A stretch of DNA of 64,000 bases, from contig CAYMNQ010000004.1 of assembly GCA_964391865.1 (NCBI GenBank), positions 124,001-188,000 on the forward strand, given 5' to 3'. Each line of letters opens with the position of its first letter. Positions within the stretch are counted from its first letter, which is position 1. This stretch comes from DASZQL01 sp964391865. GTDB lineage: Bacteria > Planctomycetota > Phycisphaerae > Phycisphaerales > UBA1924. The position numbers and the translations under genes were made by a program. Below the pieces are notes generated by a model. That model did no database searches, had not been told where the DNA came from, and was given only the letters and a program-made list of their open reading frames with translations. Of the stretch, positions 41,358-50,620 are shown piece by piece.

Positions 41358-43232
41358 ATGATCTCAGACCTTCATCCAGCCGTTGCGGAACTCATCGAAC
41401 TCGGTCGCAAGCGCACCTGGCTCGCGTACGAGGAGTTGAACAACACCCTTCCGGACGTGCTGGTTGACCCCGACAAGATCGACGAGGTGCTGATCCACAT
41501 CGATTTCCACTCGATCGAGATGGTGGATGAGCGCGAGTTCAAGGCCCGCCTGTGGCGTGCCTCGAAGAAGAGCGCGGCGGATGCCGCCGCCCCCGCCCCG
41601 GTGCCCGCGAGCAACGGCCATGCGAAGAACGGGCACGCGAAGGCGTCGCCCAGGCCGGTGGTGAAGCATCTTGATGAGGGCGTGGACCACGAAGTCGAGT
41701 TGAAGCCGAAGGATCTCGCCGCCGCCGCCGCCGCCGCGCTCGCCGCGGGCGAGGGTTCGACGAAGCGGATCGACGACCCGGTGCGGATGTACCTGACGCA
41801 GATGGGCACGATCCCGCTGCTGACGCGCGACGAGGAGATCCGTCTGGCGAAGAAGATCGAGACGACGCGCATGATCTTCCGCCGCCGCACGCTCGAGTCC
41901 GATTTCGCGATGAGCGAGGCGGTGAAGATCCTCGAGCAGGTCCACTCGGGCGAATTGCCCTTCGACCGTACGATGCGCATCTCGACCGCGGAGACGAACG
42001 CGAAGGAGAAGATCGCCAGCCGCATCCCCTACAACCTTGAGACGATCAAGAAACTGCTGGAACTCAACCGTCAGGACTGGGAGGCGATGAACGAGCTGCG
42101 CCCCTCGAAAGACGCGGAGAAGATCGCGGAGCTGAAGGCCCGCATCCATATGCGCCGGCGCAAGATCGCCACGCTGGGCGAGGAAATGTGCCTCCGCACC
42201 AGCCGCATCATCCCGCTGCACCGCAAGATGCGCGGCATCGCTAAGAAAATCCAGGAAATCCAGGGCGAACTGAAGAAGGCGGAGAAGTACCCCCAGCGCT
42301 TCGATCCCGAGGACCTCTCGGTGATGAAAGAGGAACTCGCCGGCCTGCGCACGCTGGTGGTCGAGGAACCCGACGAAGTCGTCGCCCGCGTCAAGCGGCT
42401 CGACACCGTCTTCTGGGAGTACGAGCAGGCGAAGCGCGACCTCTCCGCGGGCAACCTGCGCCTCGTGGTCTCGATCGCCAAGAAGTACCGCAACCGCGGA
42501 TTGTCCTTCCTCGACATCATCCAGGAAGGCAACACGGGCCTGATGCGCGCCGTCGACAAGTACGAGTACAAGCGCGGCTACAAGTTCAGCACCTACGCGA
42601 CGTGGTGGATCCGCCAGGCGATCACCCGCGCCATCGCCGACCACGCCCGCACCATCCGCATCCCGGTCCACATGATCGAGACGATGAGCAAGCTGCGCAA
42701 CATCCAGAAGATGATGCTGCAGGAGCTGGGTCACGAGCCGACGATCGAGGAGCTCGCCGAGCGGGCGGCGATGTCCGTCGCGGAGACGCGCCGCGTGATG
42801 AAGATCAGCCGGCACCCGATCTCGCTCGACCGCCCGGTCGGCGAGAGCGAGGACAGCTACTTCGGCGACTTCATCGAGGATGAGCGTCAGGAGGCGCCGA
42901 GCAACGTCGCCGCCAGCGACATGCTCAAGCAGCGGATCGAGAGCGTCCTGAAGACCCTCACCTACCGCGAGCGCGAGATCATCAAGCTCCGCTATGGCAT
43001 CGGCGACGGCTACACGTACACCCTCGAAGAAGTTGGCCGCATCTTCAAGGTCACGCGCGAGCGCGTCCGCCAGGTCGAAGCGAAGGCGATCCGCAAGCTC
43101 CAGCACCCCGTCCGCTCGCGAAAGCTCGTGCCGTTCCTCGAGGGCAGCACCGAAGCCGAGCAGCAAATGGCGAGCACCACGTCCTCGACCGCTGTCGCGC
43201 CGGTCGCCGCCGCTGTACCCGCGATGGTGTGA
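41358..43232 (+). CDS. rpoD: Primary RNA polymerase sigma factor RpoD (sigma-70)
   Basis: 624 residues. Region 1.1: VAELIELGRKRTWLAYEELN. A linker with repeated NGHAK follows. Region 1.2: DDPVRMYLTQMGTIPLLTRD. A large non-conserved insert lies at about residues 165-355. Region 2: AKRDLSAGNLRLVVSIAKKY, GLSFLDIIQEGNTGLMRAVD, KFSTYATWWIRQAITRAIAD. Region 3: PVHMIETMSKLRNIQKMMLQ. Region 4: YREREIIKLRYGIGDGYTYT, VTRERVRQVEAKAIRKLQHP. The protein continues 30 residues past the usual RSRKL end with a Thr/Ala/Val tail. GGAGAA precedes ATG 41358, and a strong terminator follows. Confidence 0.97.
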   Translation: MISDLHPAVAELIELGRKRTWLAYEELNNTLPDVLVDPDKIDEVLIHIDFHSIEMVDEREFKARLWRASKKSAADAAAPAPVPASNGHAKNGHAKASPRPVVKHLDEGVDHEVELKPKDLAAAAAAALAAGEGSTKRIDDPVRMYLTQMGTIPLLTRDEEIRLAKKIETTRMIFRRRTLESDFAMSEAVKILEQVHSGELPFDRTMRISTAETNAKEKIASRIPYNLETIKKLLELNRQDWEAMNELRPSKDAEKIAELKARIHMRRRKIATLGEEMCLRTSRIIPLHRKMRGIAKKIQEIQGELKKAEKYPQRFDPEDLSVMKEELAGLRTLVVEEPDEVVARVKRLDTVFWEYEQAKRDLSAGNLRLVVSIAKKYRNRGLSFLDIIQEGNTGLMRAVDKYEYKRGYKFSTYATWWIRQAITRAIADHARTIRIPVHMIETMSKLRNIQKMMLQELGHEPTIEELAERAAMSVAETRRVMKISRHPISLDRPVGESEDSYFGDFIEDERQEAPSNVAASDMLKQRIESVLKTLTYREREIIKLRYGIGDGYTYTLEEVGRIFKVTRERVRQVEAKAIRKLQHPVRSRKLVPFLEGSTEAEQQMASTTSSTAVAPVAAAVPAMV

Positions 43233-43264
43233 TCCCGCGGCTCAATTTTGGCATGATCCACACG

Positions 43265-43302
43265 CAGCCCCGGCGAGCGATCGCCGGGGCTGTTCGTTTT
43301 GC
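43265..43302 (+). terminator. Strong Rho-independent terminator of rpoD
   Basis: CAGCCCCGGCGA (43265-43276), tetraloop GCGA, TCGCCGGGGCTG (43281-43292): a perfect 12-bp stem, then TTCGTTTTG. Confidence 0.92.
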
Positions 43303-43342
43303 CTATGATCGCGGCTCTCGACGGAGCGGAGGACCACGCGTC

Positions 43343-43822
43343 ATGACCATGAAGGACCAGATCGAACGTTTCGCCGCCGGCGCTGGAACGCCTGCCCGCG
43401 CGATCGTCGGGCTCAGCGAGGATGAACTCCGCGCCTTTCCCGTCCCCGGCACATGGTCGATCCAGCAGATCGTCGTCCACCTGCTCGAGAGCGACCTCGT
43501 CGCGACGCACCGGATGCGCCGCATCGTCGCGGAAGAGAAGCCGCTGCTGATCGCGTACGACGAGACGGCGTTCGTCCGCGAACTCGATTACCACGCCGAC
43601 GACGCGAAGCAGGCGGCTGAGCTCTTCAAGCTGAACCGCGAGTTCACCGCCGCGTGGCTGCGCCGGCTGCCCCTCTCCGTCGCCGACCGCGTGGGCGTCC
43701 ACAACCAGAACGGCATCGTCTCGTTGGCGCGGATGATCGAGATGTACGTCAACCACGTCGACCACCACATGACCTTCCTCCGCGCCAAACGAGAGAAACT
43801 CGGCAAGCCGCTGGGGTGGTGA
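43343..43822 (+). CDS. DinB/YfiT-like metal-binding protein
   Basis: 159 residues from ATG 43343 (GGAGGA 10 bases upstream). Four-helix DinB-type fold with three His spaced as metal ligands: IQQIVVHLLESDLVATHRM (first) and EMYVNHVDHHMTFLRAKR (last two). Proteins of this family include thiol transferases (mycothiol or bacillithiol dependent) and damage-inducible proteins; the exact reaction is unknown. WSIQQIVVHL and the HH pair are typical. Independent transcription is suggested by the preceding rpoD terminator. Confidence 0.82.
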   Translation: MTMKDQIERFAAGAGTPARAIVGLSEDELRAFPVPGTWSIQQIVVHLLESDLVATHRMRRIVAEEKPLLIAYDETAFVRELDYHADDAKQAAELFKLNREFTAAWLRRLPLSVADRVGVHNQNGIVSLARMIEMYVNHVDHHMTFLRAKREKLGKPLGW

Positions 43823-43898
43823 CACTCCGGCTGGCTGATGATGACGGGTGCCGTGGAACGGCGCTTCGCCGATCCACGCTCCAGCCGCGCATTTCCCG

Positions 43899-43962
43899 TC
43901 GTCCGTCTTCCGATTGCCGCCCTCCCGCCCGCTCTTCCTTCGCACCCCGCAAGCCGCACCCC
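43899..43962. repeat. Heptanucleotide arrays immediately upstream of rnr
   Basis: Units TCGTCCG, TCTTCCG, ATTGCCG (43899-43919), then GCACCCC, GCAAGCC, GCACCCC (43942-43962), ending 5 bases before the rnr ATG. The array occupies the expected ribosome-binding site; no Shine-Dalgarno is visible. Confidence 0.65.
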
Positions 43963-43967
43963 ACCCC

Positions 43968-46442
43968 ATGCCCCTCCGCTACAAAGCCCGACTCCTGAAG
44001 CACCTCGCGCACGACGCGTACGTTCCCTCGGCGATCGAGCAGCTCGCCGCTGACCTGCGCGTCCCGCCGGGCGAACTCGAAGACTTCCGCACGGCGGTGC
44101 TCGACCTTGCGAAGGCGGGGCAGCTTGTTCACGACAAGAACATCGTTTCGCTGCCGCCCATCGGGAAGTTCTTCACCGGCACCTTCCGCAAACACCCGAA
44201 GGGCTTCGGCTTCATCGTGCCGCGCGATCCGACCGCGCACGGAGACCTCTTCGTTCCCGCCGGCCGATCGGGCGACGCGCAGAGCGGCGACATCGTCAAG
44301 GCCCGCGTCCGATTCAGCGACCGTCCGCAGGCGCAGGGCAAGTCACCCTACGTTGGCGAGATCGAGGAAGTCCTCGAACGCAAGAAATCCAACTACACCG
44401 GCGAACTCAGGAAACGCGGCGGTCAGTGGCTCGTCTACCCCGACGGCAAGGCGTTCCCCGACCCCATCGTCGTCCGCGACGCGGAATCCAAAAACGCTCG
44501 CGAGGGCGATAAGGTCGTCATCGAGATTCTGAACTACCCCGAAGGCAACACGCTCGGCGAGGGCGTGATCGTCAAGGTCCTTGGCGACGCGGGAAAGCCC
44601 AACGTCGAGACGCAGGCGATCATCGAAGCGTTCAACCTGCCCGGTGAGTTCCCCGAGGAATGCGTGGAGCAGGCACGCGAAGCCACCCGCCGATATGACG
44701 AAGAGATGGCCCGCATCGAGCAAGAGGGGCTTGATCCGAACGTCCGCGAGGACCTCCGCAACGACTACATCATCACTATCGACCCGCCCGATGCGAAGGA
44801 CTACGACGACGCGATCAGCGTCGAACGGCTCGACAAGCTGCCGAATTCGAATCAGCCGGGGTGGAAGCTGGGCGTCCACATCGCGGATGTGTCGCACTTC
44901 ATCCCGCCCGGTTCGCCGCTGGACCGGGAATCGCGCGAGCGTGCGAACTCGGTGTACCTGCCGCGCCTCGTGATCCCCATGCTGCCGGAGATCCTCTCCA
45001 ACGGTATCTGCTCGCTGCAGGAAGGCGTGCCGCGATACTGCAAGACCGCGTGGATGCTTTACGACGACGAGGGCCGAATCCGCGGCACTGCCTTCGGCGC
45101 CACCCTCATCAAATCCGCCAAGCGCCTGACGTATATCGAAGCGCAAGCGCTCATCGAGGGCAACGTCGAGAAAGCGAAGCAGCACGCGAAGACCGAGGCG
45201 AAGTACACCCCCGAGCTGCGCGACACAGTGCTGAAATTTGACCGCCTGGCGAAAGCAATCCAGCAGCGCCGGCAGAAGCAGGGCATGATCCACCTCGACC
45301 TGCCCGAGGTGGAACTCGTCTACGACGCCGAGGGGCACGTGATCGACGCGGTGCCGGAGGATGATTCCTTCACGCACACGCTGATCGAGATGTTCATGGT
45401 CGAAGCGAACGAAGCCGTCGCACGCCTGTTCGAGGACCTGCGCGTCCCGCTGCTGCGGCGGACGCACCCGGAGCCGGTGCCGGGTGATACGGGCAACCTG
45501 CAGGATTTCGTCCGCGTCGCGGGGTTCAAGATCCCGAAGAACCCGACGCGCGAGGACCTGCAGGGCTTGCTCAACGCGACGAAGGGCAGCCCGTCCGCCC
45601 CCGCGATCCACATGGCGGTGCTGCGCACGCTCAGCCGCGCGGAGTATTCGCCCGCGATCATCGGGCACTTCGCGCTCGCCAGCGAAGCGTACGCGCACTT
45701 CACCAGCCCGATCCGGCGCTACGCCGACCTCACCGTCCACCGCGCGCTGACGGAGTTCCTGAGCCTCACCCGCAACGGCAACGACCCGCCCCGCGACGAG
45801 CGCGAAGCGAAGAACCTCGGGCGCAAGCTGCGCGAGAGCGAGATGTGCCCCGACGAGGGCGAGCTGATCTCCGTCGGCTCGAACTGCAATTTCAAGGAAG
45901 AGAACGCGACCGCCGCCGAGCGCGAGCTGCGCCAGTTCCTTGTGCTGCAACTGCTGACGAACCACATCGGCGAATCGTTCCCCGCGATCTGCACCGGCGT
46001 CACGCCCAACGGCGTGTTTGTGCGCCTCGACAAGTTCCTTGCCGAGGGGATGTGCAAAGTCGAGGACCTGCCCGTCGTCGGGAAAGAGGGCAAGCCGCTC
46101 ACGAACGTGCGCCCGGATTGGCGCATCGATCCGCGCTCCGGCGCGCTCGTCGAGCGCAACAGCGGGCGCTCGTACGCGATCGGGCACCGCTTCGAAGTGA
46201 CGATCGTTGAGATCGACCTCGCTCGCCGGCAGATGGACCTCGTCGTCACCGACTCGGAAGCGCGCGGCAAGGGCAAGGTGCAACGCCTCGCCGACAAACT
46301 CAAGTTGGGTGGTGGCGACTTCGCGGGAGGTCTCGATTTCGACGAACGCACCGGCGTCGACAAGCGTGCCGCGCGCAGCAAATCGCGCGAACGCAACAAG
46401 CAGGATTTCCGACAGGACCGGAAAGACAAAGGGAGACGTTAG
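43968..46442 (+). CDS. rnr: Ribonuclease R
   Basis: 824 residues from ATG 43968 (PLRYKARLLKHL); an upstream in-frame ATG at 43848 would translate the heptad array and is unlikely. Helix-turn-helix-like N-terminus, cold-shock domains (FTGTFRKHPKGFGFIVPRDP), RNB catalytic domain with the Asp cluster IDPPDAKDYDDAIS (about residues 272-285), SPIRRYADLTVHRAL and a C-terminal S1 domain (GVTPNGVFVRLDKFLAEGM). The basic tail (RSKSRERNKQDFRQ) fits RNase R rather than RNase II. A 3'-5' exoribonuclease that degrades structured RNA and acts in tmRNA-linked quality control. Confidence 0.96.
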   Translation: MPLRYKARLLKHLAHDAYVPSAIEQLAADLRVPPGELEDFRTAVLDLAKAGQLVHDKNIVSLPPIGKFFTGTFRKHPKGFGFIVPRDPTAHGDLFVPAGRSGDAQSGDIVKARVRFSDRPQAQGKSPYVGEIEEVLERKKSNYTGELRKRGGQWLVYPDGKAFPDPIVVRDAESKNAREGDKVVIEILNYPEGNTLGEGVIVKVLGDAGKPNVETQAIIEAFNLPGEFPEECVEQAREATRRYDEEMARIEQEGLDPNVREDLRNDYIITIDPPDAKDYDDAISVERLDKLPNSNQPGWKLGVHIADVSHFIPPGSPLDRESRERANSVYLPRLVIPMLPEILSNGICSLQEGVPRYCKTAWMLYDDEGRIRGTAFGATLIKSAKRLTYIEAQALIEGNVEKAKQHAKTEAKYTPELRDTVLKFDRLAKAIQQRRQKQGMIHLDLPEVELVYDAEGHVIDAVPEDDSFTHTLIEMFMVEANEAVARLFEDLRVPLLRRTHPEPVPGDTGNLQDFVRVAGFKIPKNPTREDLQGLLNATKGSPSAPAIHMAVLRTLSRAEYSPAIIGHFALASEAYAHFTSPIRRYADLTVHRALTEFLSLTRNGNDPPRDEREAKNLGRKLRESEMCPDEGELISVGSNCNFKEENATAAERELRQFLVLQLLTNHIGESFPAICTGVTPNGVFVRLDKFLAEGMCKVEDLPVVGKEGKPLTNVRPDWRIDPRSGALVERNSGRSYAIGHRFEVTIVEIDLARRQMDLVVTDSEARGKGKVQRLADKLKLGGGDFAGGLDFDERTGVDKRAARSKSRERNKQDFRQDRKDKGRR

Positions 46443-46936
46443 AGCGCCGAACGTCCTCTTCCGCGACAGTTTCCGCTTGTAAAGTGGTGAATTTCAGCCA
46501 CTTTCATGCATGCGATGGCCGAGTAGGGTGGCCCCTTTCTTGGGGAATTTCTGAGGCTTGGCACGGCGAGCGCCCGCCGAACAGAGAGAAAATGGGGGAT
46601 TTACGGGCCGGTTCGCGCCTGCGCAACGTGCGGCCAGCATGCGTGTTTCTCTCGGCTGCGTCGCCGCTCTTCCGGTGAAACGCACCCTGATGCGTGTCAG
46701 TGCCGAATAAGATTCTGTGCTTCTATCAACAATGCAGTGCGTTCGGTTTTGTTCATCGTTCCCGATGAAATGCGGGGGTTCGCACCCGGACCGAGGGGGC
46801 CATTGATGGAAATCGAATTCACTCTCGTCTACATTGCGTCGGGGTATCTGCGTGAGTCGTTCTTGATCAATGGTGAGTGTTTCTCTGTTCATCGATCGGC
46901 CGTTCGTCGATCGAGGATGCTCGGTGTGCGGTTGCC
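46443..46936. other. Intergenic region between rnr and the ANTAR regulator
   Basis: No supported gene on either strand. A hairpin AAAGTGG (46481-46487), 10-base loop, CCACTTT (46498-46504) follows rnr and may end its transcript. A weaker GACGTT/AACGTC pair (46435-46455) overlaps the rnr stop. CCCC-N-GGGG near 46534 and CGATCG repeats near 46895-46917 precede the regulator. AT content is higher than average. Confidence 0.4.
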
Positions 46937-47542
46937 ATGAGTCGCTCGTCCCATTCTGAACACATCAGCTCGGTGCTGGTCGCCGATGACGAGCATCTCG
47001 TCGCCGCGGGTATCGCGTCGAGCCTGCGCGCGCTGGGCTACGAGGTCATGGGCCCGTTCTCCGACGGCAACGGCGTCCTAGCAGCGGTCTCCTCGGGCAA
47101 GCTGCCCGATCTCGCGATGCTCGACATCCGCATGCCCGGCGCCGACGGGCTTGAGATCGCGCAGACACTCTGGTCCGAGTTCGAGGTCCCTTCAATCATC
47201 ATCAGCGCGTTCAGTGATCAGACCTACGTCGACCGCGCGCGCCAGCCGGGCGTCTTCGGCTATCTGCTCAAGCCCGTCACCACCGAGAACCTTCGCACCA
47301 CCATCGGCGTGGCGTGGTCTCACGTGGGCGTCGAGCGCGAGCAGCTCCGCCGCGTGGCGCAGCTGGAACTCACGATCACCCAGCGCCGCACCATCGAACA
47401 GGCCAAGTGGGCGCTCGTGAAGCAACGGGGATTGTCGGAGACCGATGCGCACAACTACCTCCAGCGGACCGCCCGCAACGAGCGCCGCCGGCTGATCGAT
47501 GTCGCCGAGGACGTGATCCGGGACTCGGAAGGCAAGACCTAG
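46937..47542 (+). CDS. ANTAR-domain response regulator (AmiR/NasT type)
   Basis: 201 residues. Receiver domain: VLVADDEHLVAAGIASSLRA, phosphoacceptor Asp63 in LAMLDIRMPGADGLEIAQT, Thr/Ser and Lys at IIISAFSDQTYV and YLLKPVTTENLR. A coiled coil (REQLRRVAQLELTITQRRTI) leads into the RNA-binding ANTAR helices: EQAKWALVKQRGLSETDAHN, YLQRTARNERRRLIDVAEDV. ANTAR proteins bind tandem RNA hairpins and prevent termination. No histidine kinase is adjacent. A structured region with a terminator lies 150-380 bases downstream and is a candidate target or product. ATG 46937 lacks a clear ribosome-binding site. Confidence 0.92.
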   Translation: MSRSSHSEHISSVLVADDEHLVAAGIASSLRALGYEVMGPFSDGNGVLAAVSSGKLPDLAMLDIRMPGADGLEIAQTLWSEFEVPSIIISAFSDQTYVDRARQPGVFGYLLKPVTTENLRTTIGVAWSHVGVEREQLRRVAQLELTITQRRTIEQAKWALVKQRGLSETDAHNYLQRTARNERRRLIDVAEDVIRDSEGKT

Positions 47543-47671
47543 GCCGTCACCTGACCATTGAGCCCAGCTGCAGATCTCCTATTTTTGCAACACAGCCCCC
47601 CTGAACCGGGTTGTTGTGCGGTCGCGTGAGCGAGCTCGCCAGATTTTATTCTGATTCTCGCGGCTGAATGG

Positions 47672-47699
47672 CTGACAGCCCCTGACATGGTGGTAAATT
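47672..47699 (+). promoter_or_regulatory. Candidate sigma-70 promoter
   Basis: CTGACA (47672-47677), 16-base spacer, TAAATT (47694-47699), in a locally AT-rich segment. It would start transcription near 47706, upstream of the structured region ending at 47925. Consensus match is moderate (5/6 and 4/6). Confidence 0.35.
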
Positions 47700-47705
47700 A
47701 TGCGC

Positions 47706-47925
47706 GTGTGGGTCGCTGGAGCGTGAGTTCCATTCACGGTGTTGACAGCGGTCGGTGGGAAAACCCCGGGCGACACATGTCGCCGATCGCAGCGAGAAAC
47801 CTTGAGTCCGTCGGGCAGCGGCCGTTCTGGCCGTGGTGGATGTAAAAGCAAGCGAGTCGGTCGCGGAGCCTTGAGTAGCGTTCGGAGGAGGCGCTTCTCG
47901 GTTCGGGCCGACTCGCTTCTTTTTT
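47706..47925 (+). ncRNA. Candidate structured RNA with intrinsic terminator
   Basis: No ORF of note. Hairpins in order: CGTGA/TCACG near 47722-47738; GGCGAC-ACAT-GTCGCC (47768-47783); CGGCC/GGCCG near 47819-47833. Then a large one: AAGCGAGTCGG (47850-47860) pairs perfectly with CCGACTCGCTT (47908-47918) and is followed by CTTTTTT. Inside it, GAGTAGCG (47873-47880) pairs with CGCTTCTC (47892-47899), 7 of 8, around a loop containing GGAGG. CCTTGAGT occurs twice, about 80 bases apart. It could be an independent small RNA of about 220 bases or a regulated leader. No known RNA family is recognised. Confidence 0.4.
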
Positions 47926-48244
47926 GCCGCGATTTCCCGATCGGGTTCGTTGGGGGCCGGATATCCCGTCGGCGGACGCAGAGTTTCCGGCACCCGCGCT
48001 CAGGTCCGCTTGCTTCGGACCCGAAACTATCGGGGTGACGGTTCTCGCGCGGGTCTCAAGCCGGGCGCGGGGGCAGTCCGATAAGGGTTCGGCGACAGGC
48101 CGAGCCTGGGCGGCGGGACGGAGTCCCGACCCCCCCGCCACCCGCAGACGAGATCTCCCGGCGGAGCCGATCCCGATTCAAACCGCCTTTTTCCGCCGAA
48201 CCCGGCGATCGAGCGATCGATCGCGGGGCTGGAGATTTCGAGCC
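47926..48244. other. Gap before the TolB-like lipoprotein gene
   Basis: GC-rich, no supported ORF. Contains GGGAC-GGA-GTCCC near 48115-48130 and a probable ribosome-binding site (GGAG, 48231-48234) for the following gene. It is the leader or promoter region of that gene. Confidence 0.4.
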
Positions 48245-49657
48245 ATGGCTCTGAACACCGCCGCGTCGCGCTGCTTGCTGGTGTCGTTGGTTGCTCTCGC
48301 GGGGACGATCGGTGCATGCGCGTCGGGGGATTCGACGGAGCGCGCCGATGCTCCGCGCGGTGCGGTCGATGCCGCCGCCGCCGCGCAGCCGACCGTCGCG
48401 CCCGCTGAGACGGCTGAAGCGCCGAACGCGCCGGTTCGCCCGCTCGCCGCCGCTGGCGTGCCGGGGCTGGAGCTTGGCTTGCCCACGTCCCGACGCGCGG
48501 AGTACGACTCAACGGACAACCTTCGGCAGGTGTCGGACGCCGCCGAGGGCGCGGACTTTGATCCGGCCCTGACGCCCGACGGCGACCGCGTGGTTTTCGC
48601 CAGCACGCGCCACGCCGCCACCGCGGACCTGTACATCAAGAGCACCGACGGCAGCGCGATCACGCAGCTCACCGCGCATCCCGGTCAGGACGTCATGCCC
48701 GCGGTCAGTCCGGACGGCAAACGGATCGCCTTTGCGTCGAACCGCAACGGATCTTGGGACATCTATGTCATGAGCATCGACGGCGGGCAGGCGACGCAGC
48801 TCACCTCCGACACGGCACACGAGTTGCACCCGTCGTGGTCGCCCGACAGCGACAAATTGACGTTCTGCCGCCTGAATGACTCTTCGCAGCGGTGGGAAGT
48901 GTGGGTCACCAGCGCCGCCCGCCCGAGTTTCCGGCAGTTCCTGACCTACGGCATGTTCCCGGCGTGGCAGCCGAAAGGCGACCGCATCGCGTTCCAGCGG
49001 TCGCGCGAGCGCGGCGATCGGTTCTTCTCCGTCTGGACGATCGAGTACACGGGCGGCGAGGGCAAAGCGCCGACCGAAGTCGCCTCCAATCCCCGGCACG
49101 CGGTGACGAATCCCACTTGGTCGCCCGACGGGCAACTGCTGGCGTGCGTGAGCATCAACAATCCCCCGCCCGCCGCCGCTGGCGGAGAGTCCGGCTCGCG
49201 GCCCGAATATGCCGATATCTGGGTTGTGACCGCGGACGGCAGGATCAAGACGAATCTGACGGGCGCACGGTTCGTGAACCTGATGCCCGCGTGGGGCCCC
49301 GGGAACATGGTCTATTTCGTATCGGATCGCGCGGGACCCGAGAACATCTGGTCGATCGACGCGCGCCCGGCGATGCTGGCGGCGGGGATCGCGTCCTCGG
49401 GTGGAACCATGACCGCGACGGCGGAGCCTGCCGTTCACGAGATGATGAAGCAGCCGATGAGCGAGCCGGCGATGACCGGGCACAGCTCGCCGAACACGCC
49501 GCAGGCGCCGACCCGTGCGCCGCGCTCGTACCGCGCGAATCGGAACACTCATTCCGCGCCCGCCGCTGAGCCCGCTCCCGCGGCGACGCCCGAGCCGGCG
49601 TCGCAGACGGCGGACGCCGCCCCGGATTCTGGTGCGGATGATCCCTCGCATCCCTGA
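48245..49657 (+). CDS. TolB-like beta-propeller lipoprotein
   Basis: 470 residues. Signal and lipobox: LLVSLVALAGTIGAC, lipidated Cys near residue 25. An Ala-rich linker is followed by WD40-like/PD40 repeats of TolB type: FDPALTPDGDRVVFASTRHA, MPAVSPDGKRIAFASNRNGS, LHPSWSPDSDKLTFCRLNDS, TNPTWSPDGQLLACVSI and LMPAWGPGNMVYFVSDRAGP. These suggest a six-bladed propeller binding a protein partner at the outer membrane or periplasm. The C-terminal 110 residues are low complexity (AEPAPAATPEPASQTADAAP). It is followed by another lipoprotein gene and may share a transcript. No Tol-Pal genes in view. Confidence 0.88.
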   Translation: MALNTAASRCLLVSLVALAGTIGACASGDSTERADAPRGAVDAAAAAQPTVAPAETAEAPNAPVRPLAAAGVPGLELGLPTSRRAEYDSTDNLRQVSDAAEGADFDPALTPDGDRVVFASTRHAATADLYIKSTDGSAITQLTAHPGQDVMPAVSPDGKRIAFASNRNGSWDIYVMSIDGGQATQLTSDTAHELHPSWSPDSDKLTFCRLNDSSQRWEVWVTSAARPSFRQFLTYGMFPAWQPKGDRIAFQRSRERGDRFFSVWTIEYTGGEGKAPTEVASNPRHAVTNPTWSPDGQLLACVSINNPPPAAAGGESGSRPEYADIWVVTADGRIKTNLTGARFVNLMPAWGPGNMVYFVSDRAGPENIWSIDARPAMLAAGIASSGGTMTATAEPAVHEMMKQPMSEPAMTGHSSPNTPQAPTRAPRSYRANRNTHSAPAAEPAPAATPEPASQTADAAPDSGADDPSHP

Positions 49658-49798
49658 GCGGTGCTCGAACTGCTGTCGCGATGTAAGAGGCGCGACAGAG
49701 ATTTGACAGCCCGGTTCACGTGCTCGGCCGATGGATGCGGCCGGTGAATTCGGGGACTTCCCGCCGGCCGGAGGCCGCGGGGTTGAAGGCAGGACGCC

Positions 49799-50620
49799 AT
49801 GACAACCGCACAGCGCATGCTCAATACACGAGTGGTCCGCGCGGTCGGCGCGTGGGCCGCGATCGGTTCGCTGCACGCCGTCCTCTTGTTCACGCTGCTC
49901 TGGCTGATCGCCGGGTGCGGCACGAATGGGAATCGGAATCCGTCGGTGCAGGCTCCCGCGTCGCCCTACGGCGAGTCGGGGGTGGTCTGGGCCGTCGCAC
50001 CCGTCCGCAACGAGACGGGCACGAGCGTCTTCGATGAACTCGCGTTCACCGACGCGCTCGTCGAGCAGCTCTCGGAAGTCGAGGGGCTGGTCGTGCTGCC
50101 TACGAATCGCGTCATCGGCGCGATGCGGGCTCTGGGGCTGGCGTCGATCGACACGCCCGACCAGGCGTTCGTCCTCGCCGCCGCGCTCCGGGCGGACGGC
50201 GTGATCGTGGCGACCGCGACGGCGTGGGACCCCTACGACCCGCCCAAGATCGGCGTGACGCTCGGGCTCTTCGCGAGATCGGACCGGATGAAACTGCCGG
50301 CGCTCGAGCCGGTGAACCCCGAGCAACTGCAATCGGCGGCGAGTGAGCCGCGGATCGCGAGCGACTTCAGCCGCAGCGGGCCGGTGTCGCTGGTGTCGGC
50401 GATGCTCGACGCGTCGGACACGGCGGTGCGGGGCCGGATCAGGAGATACGCCGAGGGCCGGTACGACCCGGTGTCGGCGCTCGGGTGGCAGAGATACACG
50501 GCGAGCATGCGTCTGTACGCGAAGTTCGCGTGCTTCGAGATCGTCGAACGGCTGATCGCTTCAGAGCGGTCGCGGGTCGGCGGGAGTGAAGCAGGCGGGG
50601 CGATGGCTCAACATCGCTGA
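49799..50620 (+). CDS. Lipoprotein with CsgG/LpoB-like domain
   Basis: 273 residues. Lipobox LLWLIAGCGTNG (Cys near residue 40). The body starts VVWAVAPVRNETGTSVFDEL, FTDALVEQLSEVEGLVVLPT and NRVIGAMRALGLASIDTPDQ. This is the strand-helix pattern of CsgG/FlgO/LpoB-type outer-membrane lipoproteins, which assemble on or regulate envelope machines. The family match is by pattern only. A downstream helical region (DTAVRGRIRRYAEGRYDPVS) and a variable tail follow. AGGA precedes ATG 49799. The stop falls within a 9-bp-stem hairpin. Confidence 0.7.
   Translation: MTTAQRMLNTRVVRAVGAWAAIGSLHAVLLFTLLWLIAGCGTNGNRNPSVQAPASPYGESGVVWAVAPVRNETGTSVFDELAFTDALVEQLSEVEGLVVLPTNRVIGAMRALGLASIDTPDQAFVLAAALRADGVIVATATAWDPYDPPKIGVTLGLFARSDRMKLPALEPVNPEQLQSAASEPRIASDFSRSGPVSLVSAMLDASDTAVRGRIRRYAEGRYDPVSALGWQRYTASMRLYAKFACFEIVERLIASERSRVGGSEAGGAMAQHR

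Noticed and set aside
41364..43166. 600-codon open frame on the minus strand opposite rpoD
   Set aside because: Mirrors the codon bias of a certain gene in GC-rich DNA; no domain, no ribosome-binding site, composition rich in Leu/Asp/Arg as expected of antisense shadow.
44343..46283. Long minus-strand frame opposite rnr
   Set aside because: Same antisense effect; rnr motifs on the plus strand are unmistakable.
46494..46892. 132-codon minus-strand frame in the gap before the ANTAR gene
   Set aside because: No start signal, no recognisable motif, codon use unlike the genes around it.
48509..50332. 607-codon minus-strand frame across two lipoprotein genes
   Set aside because: Spans two clear plus-strand genes with lipoboxes and propeller repeats; no features of its own.
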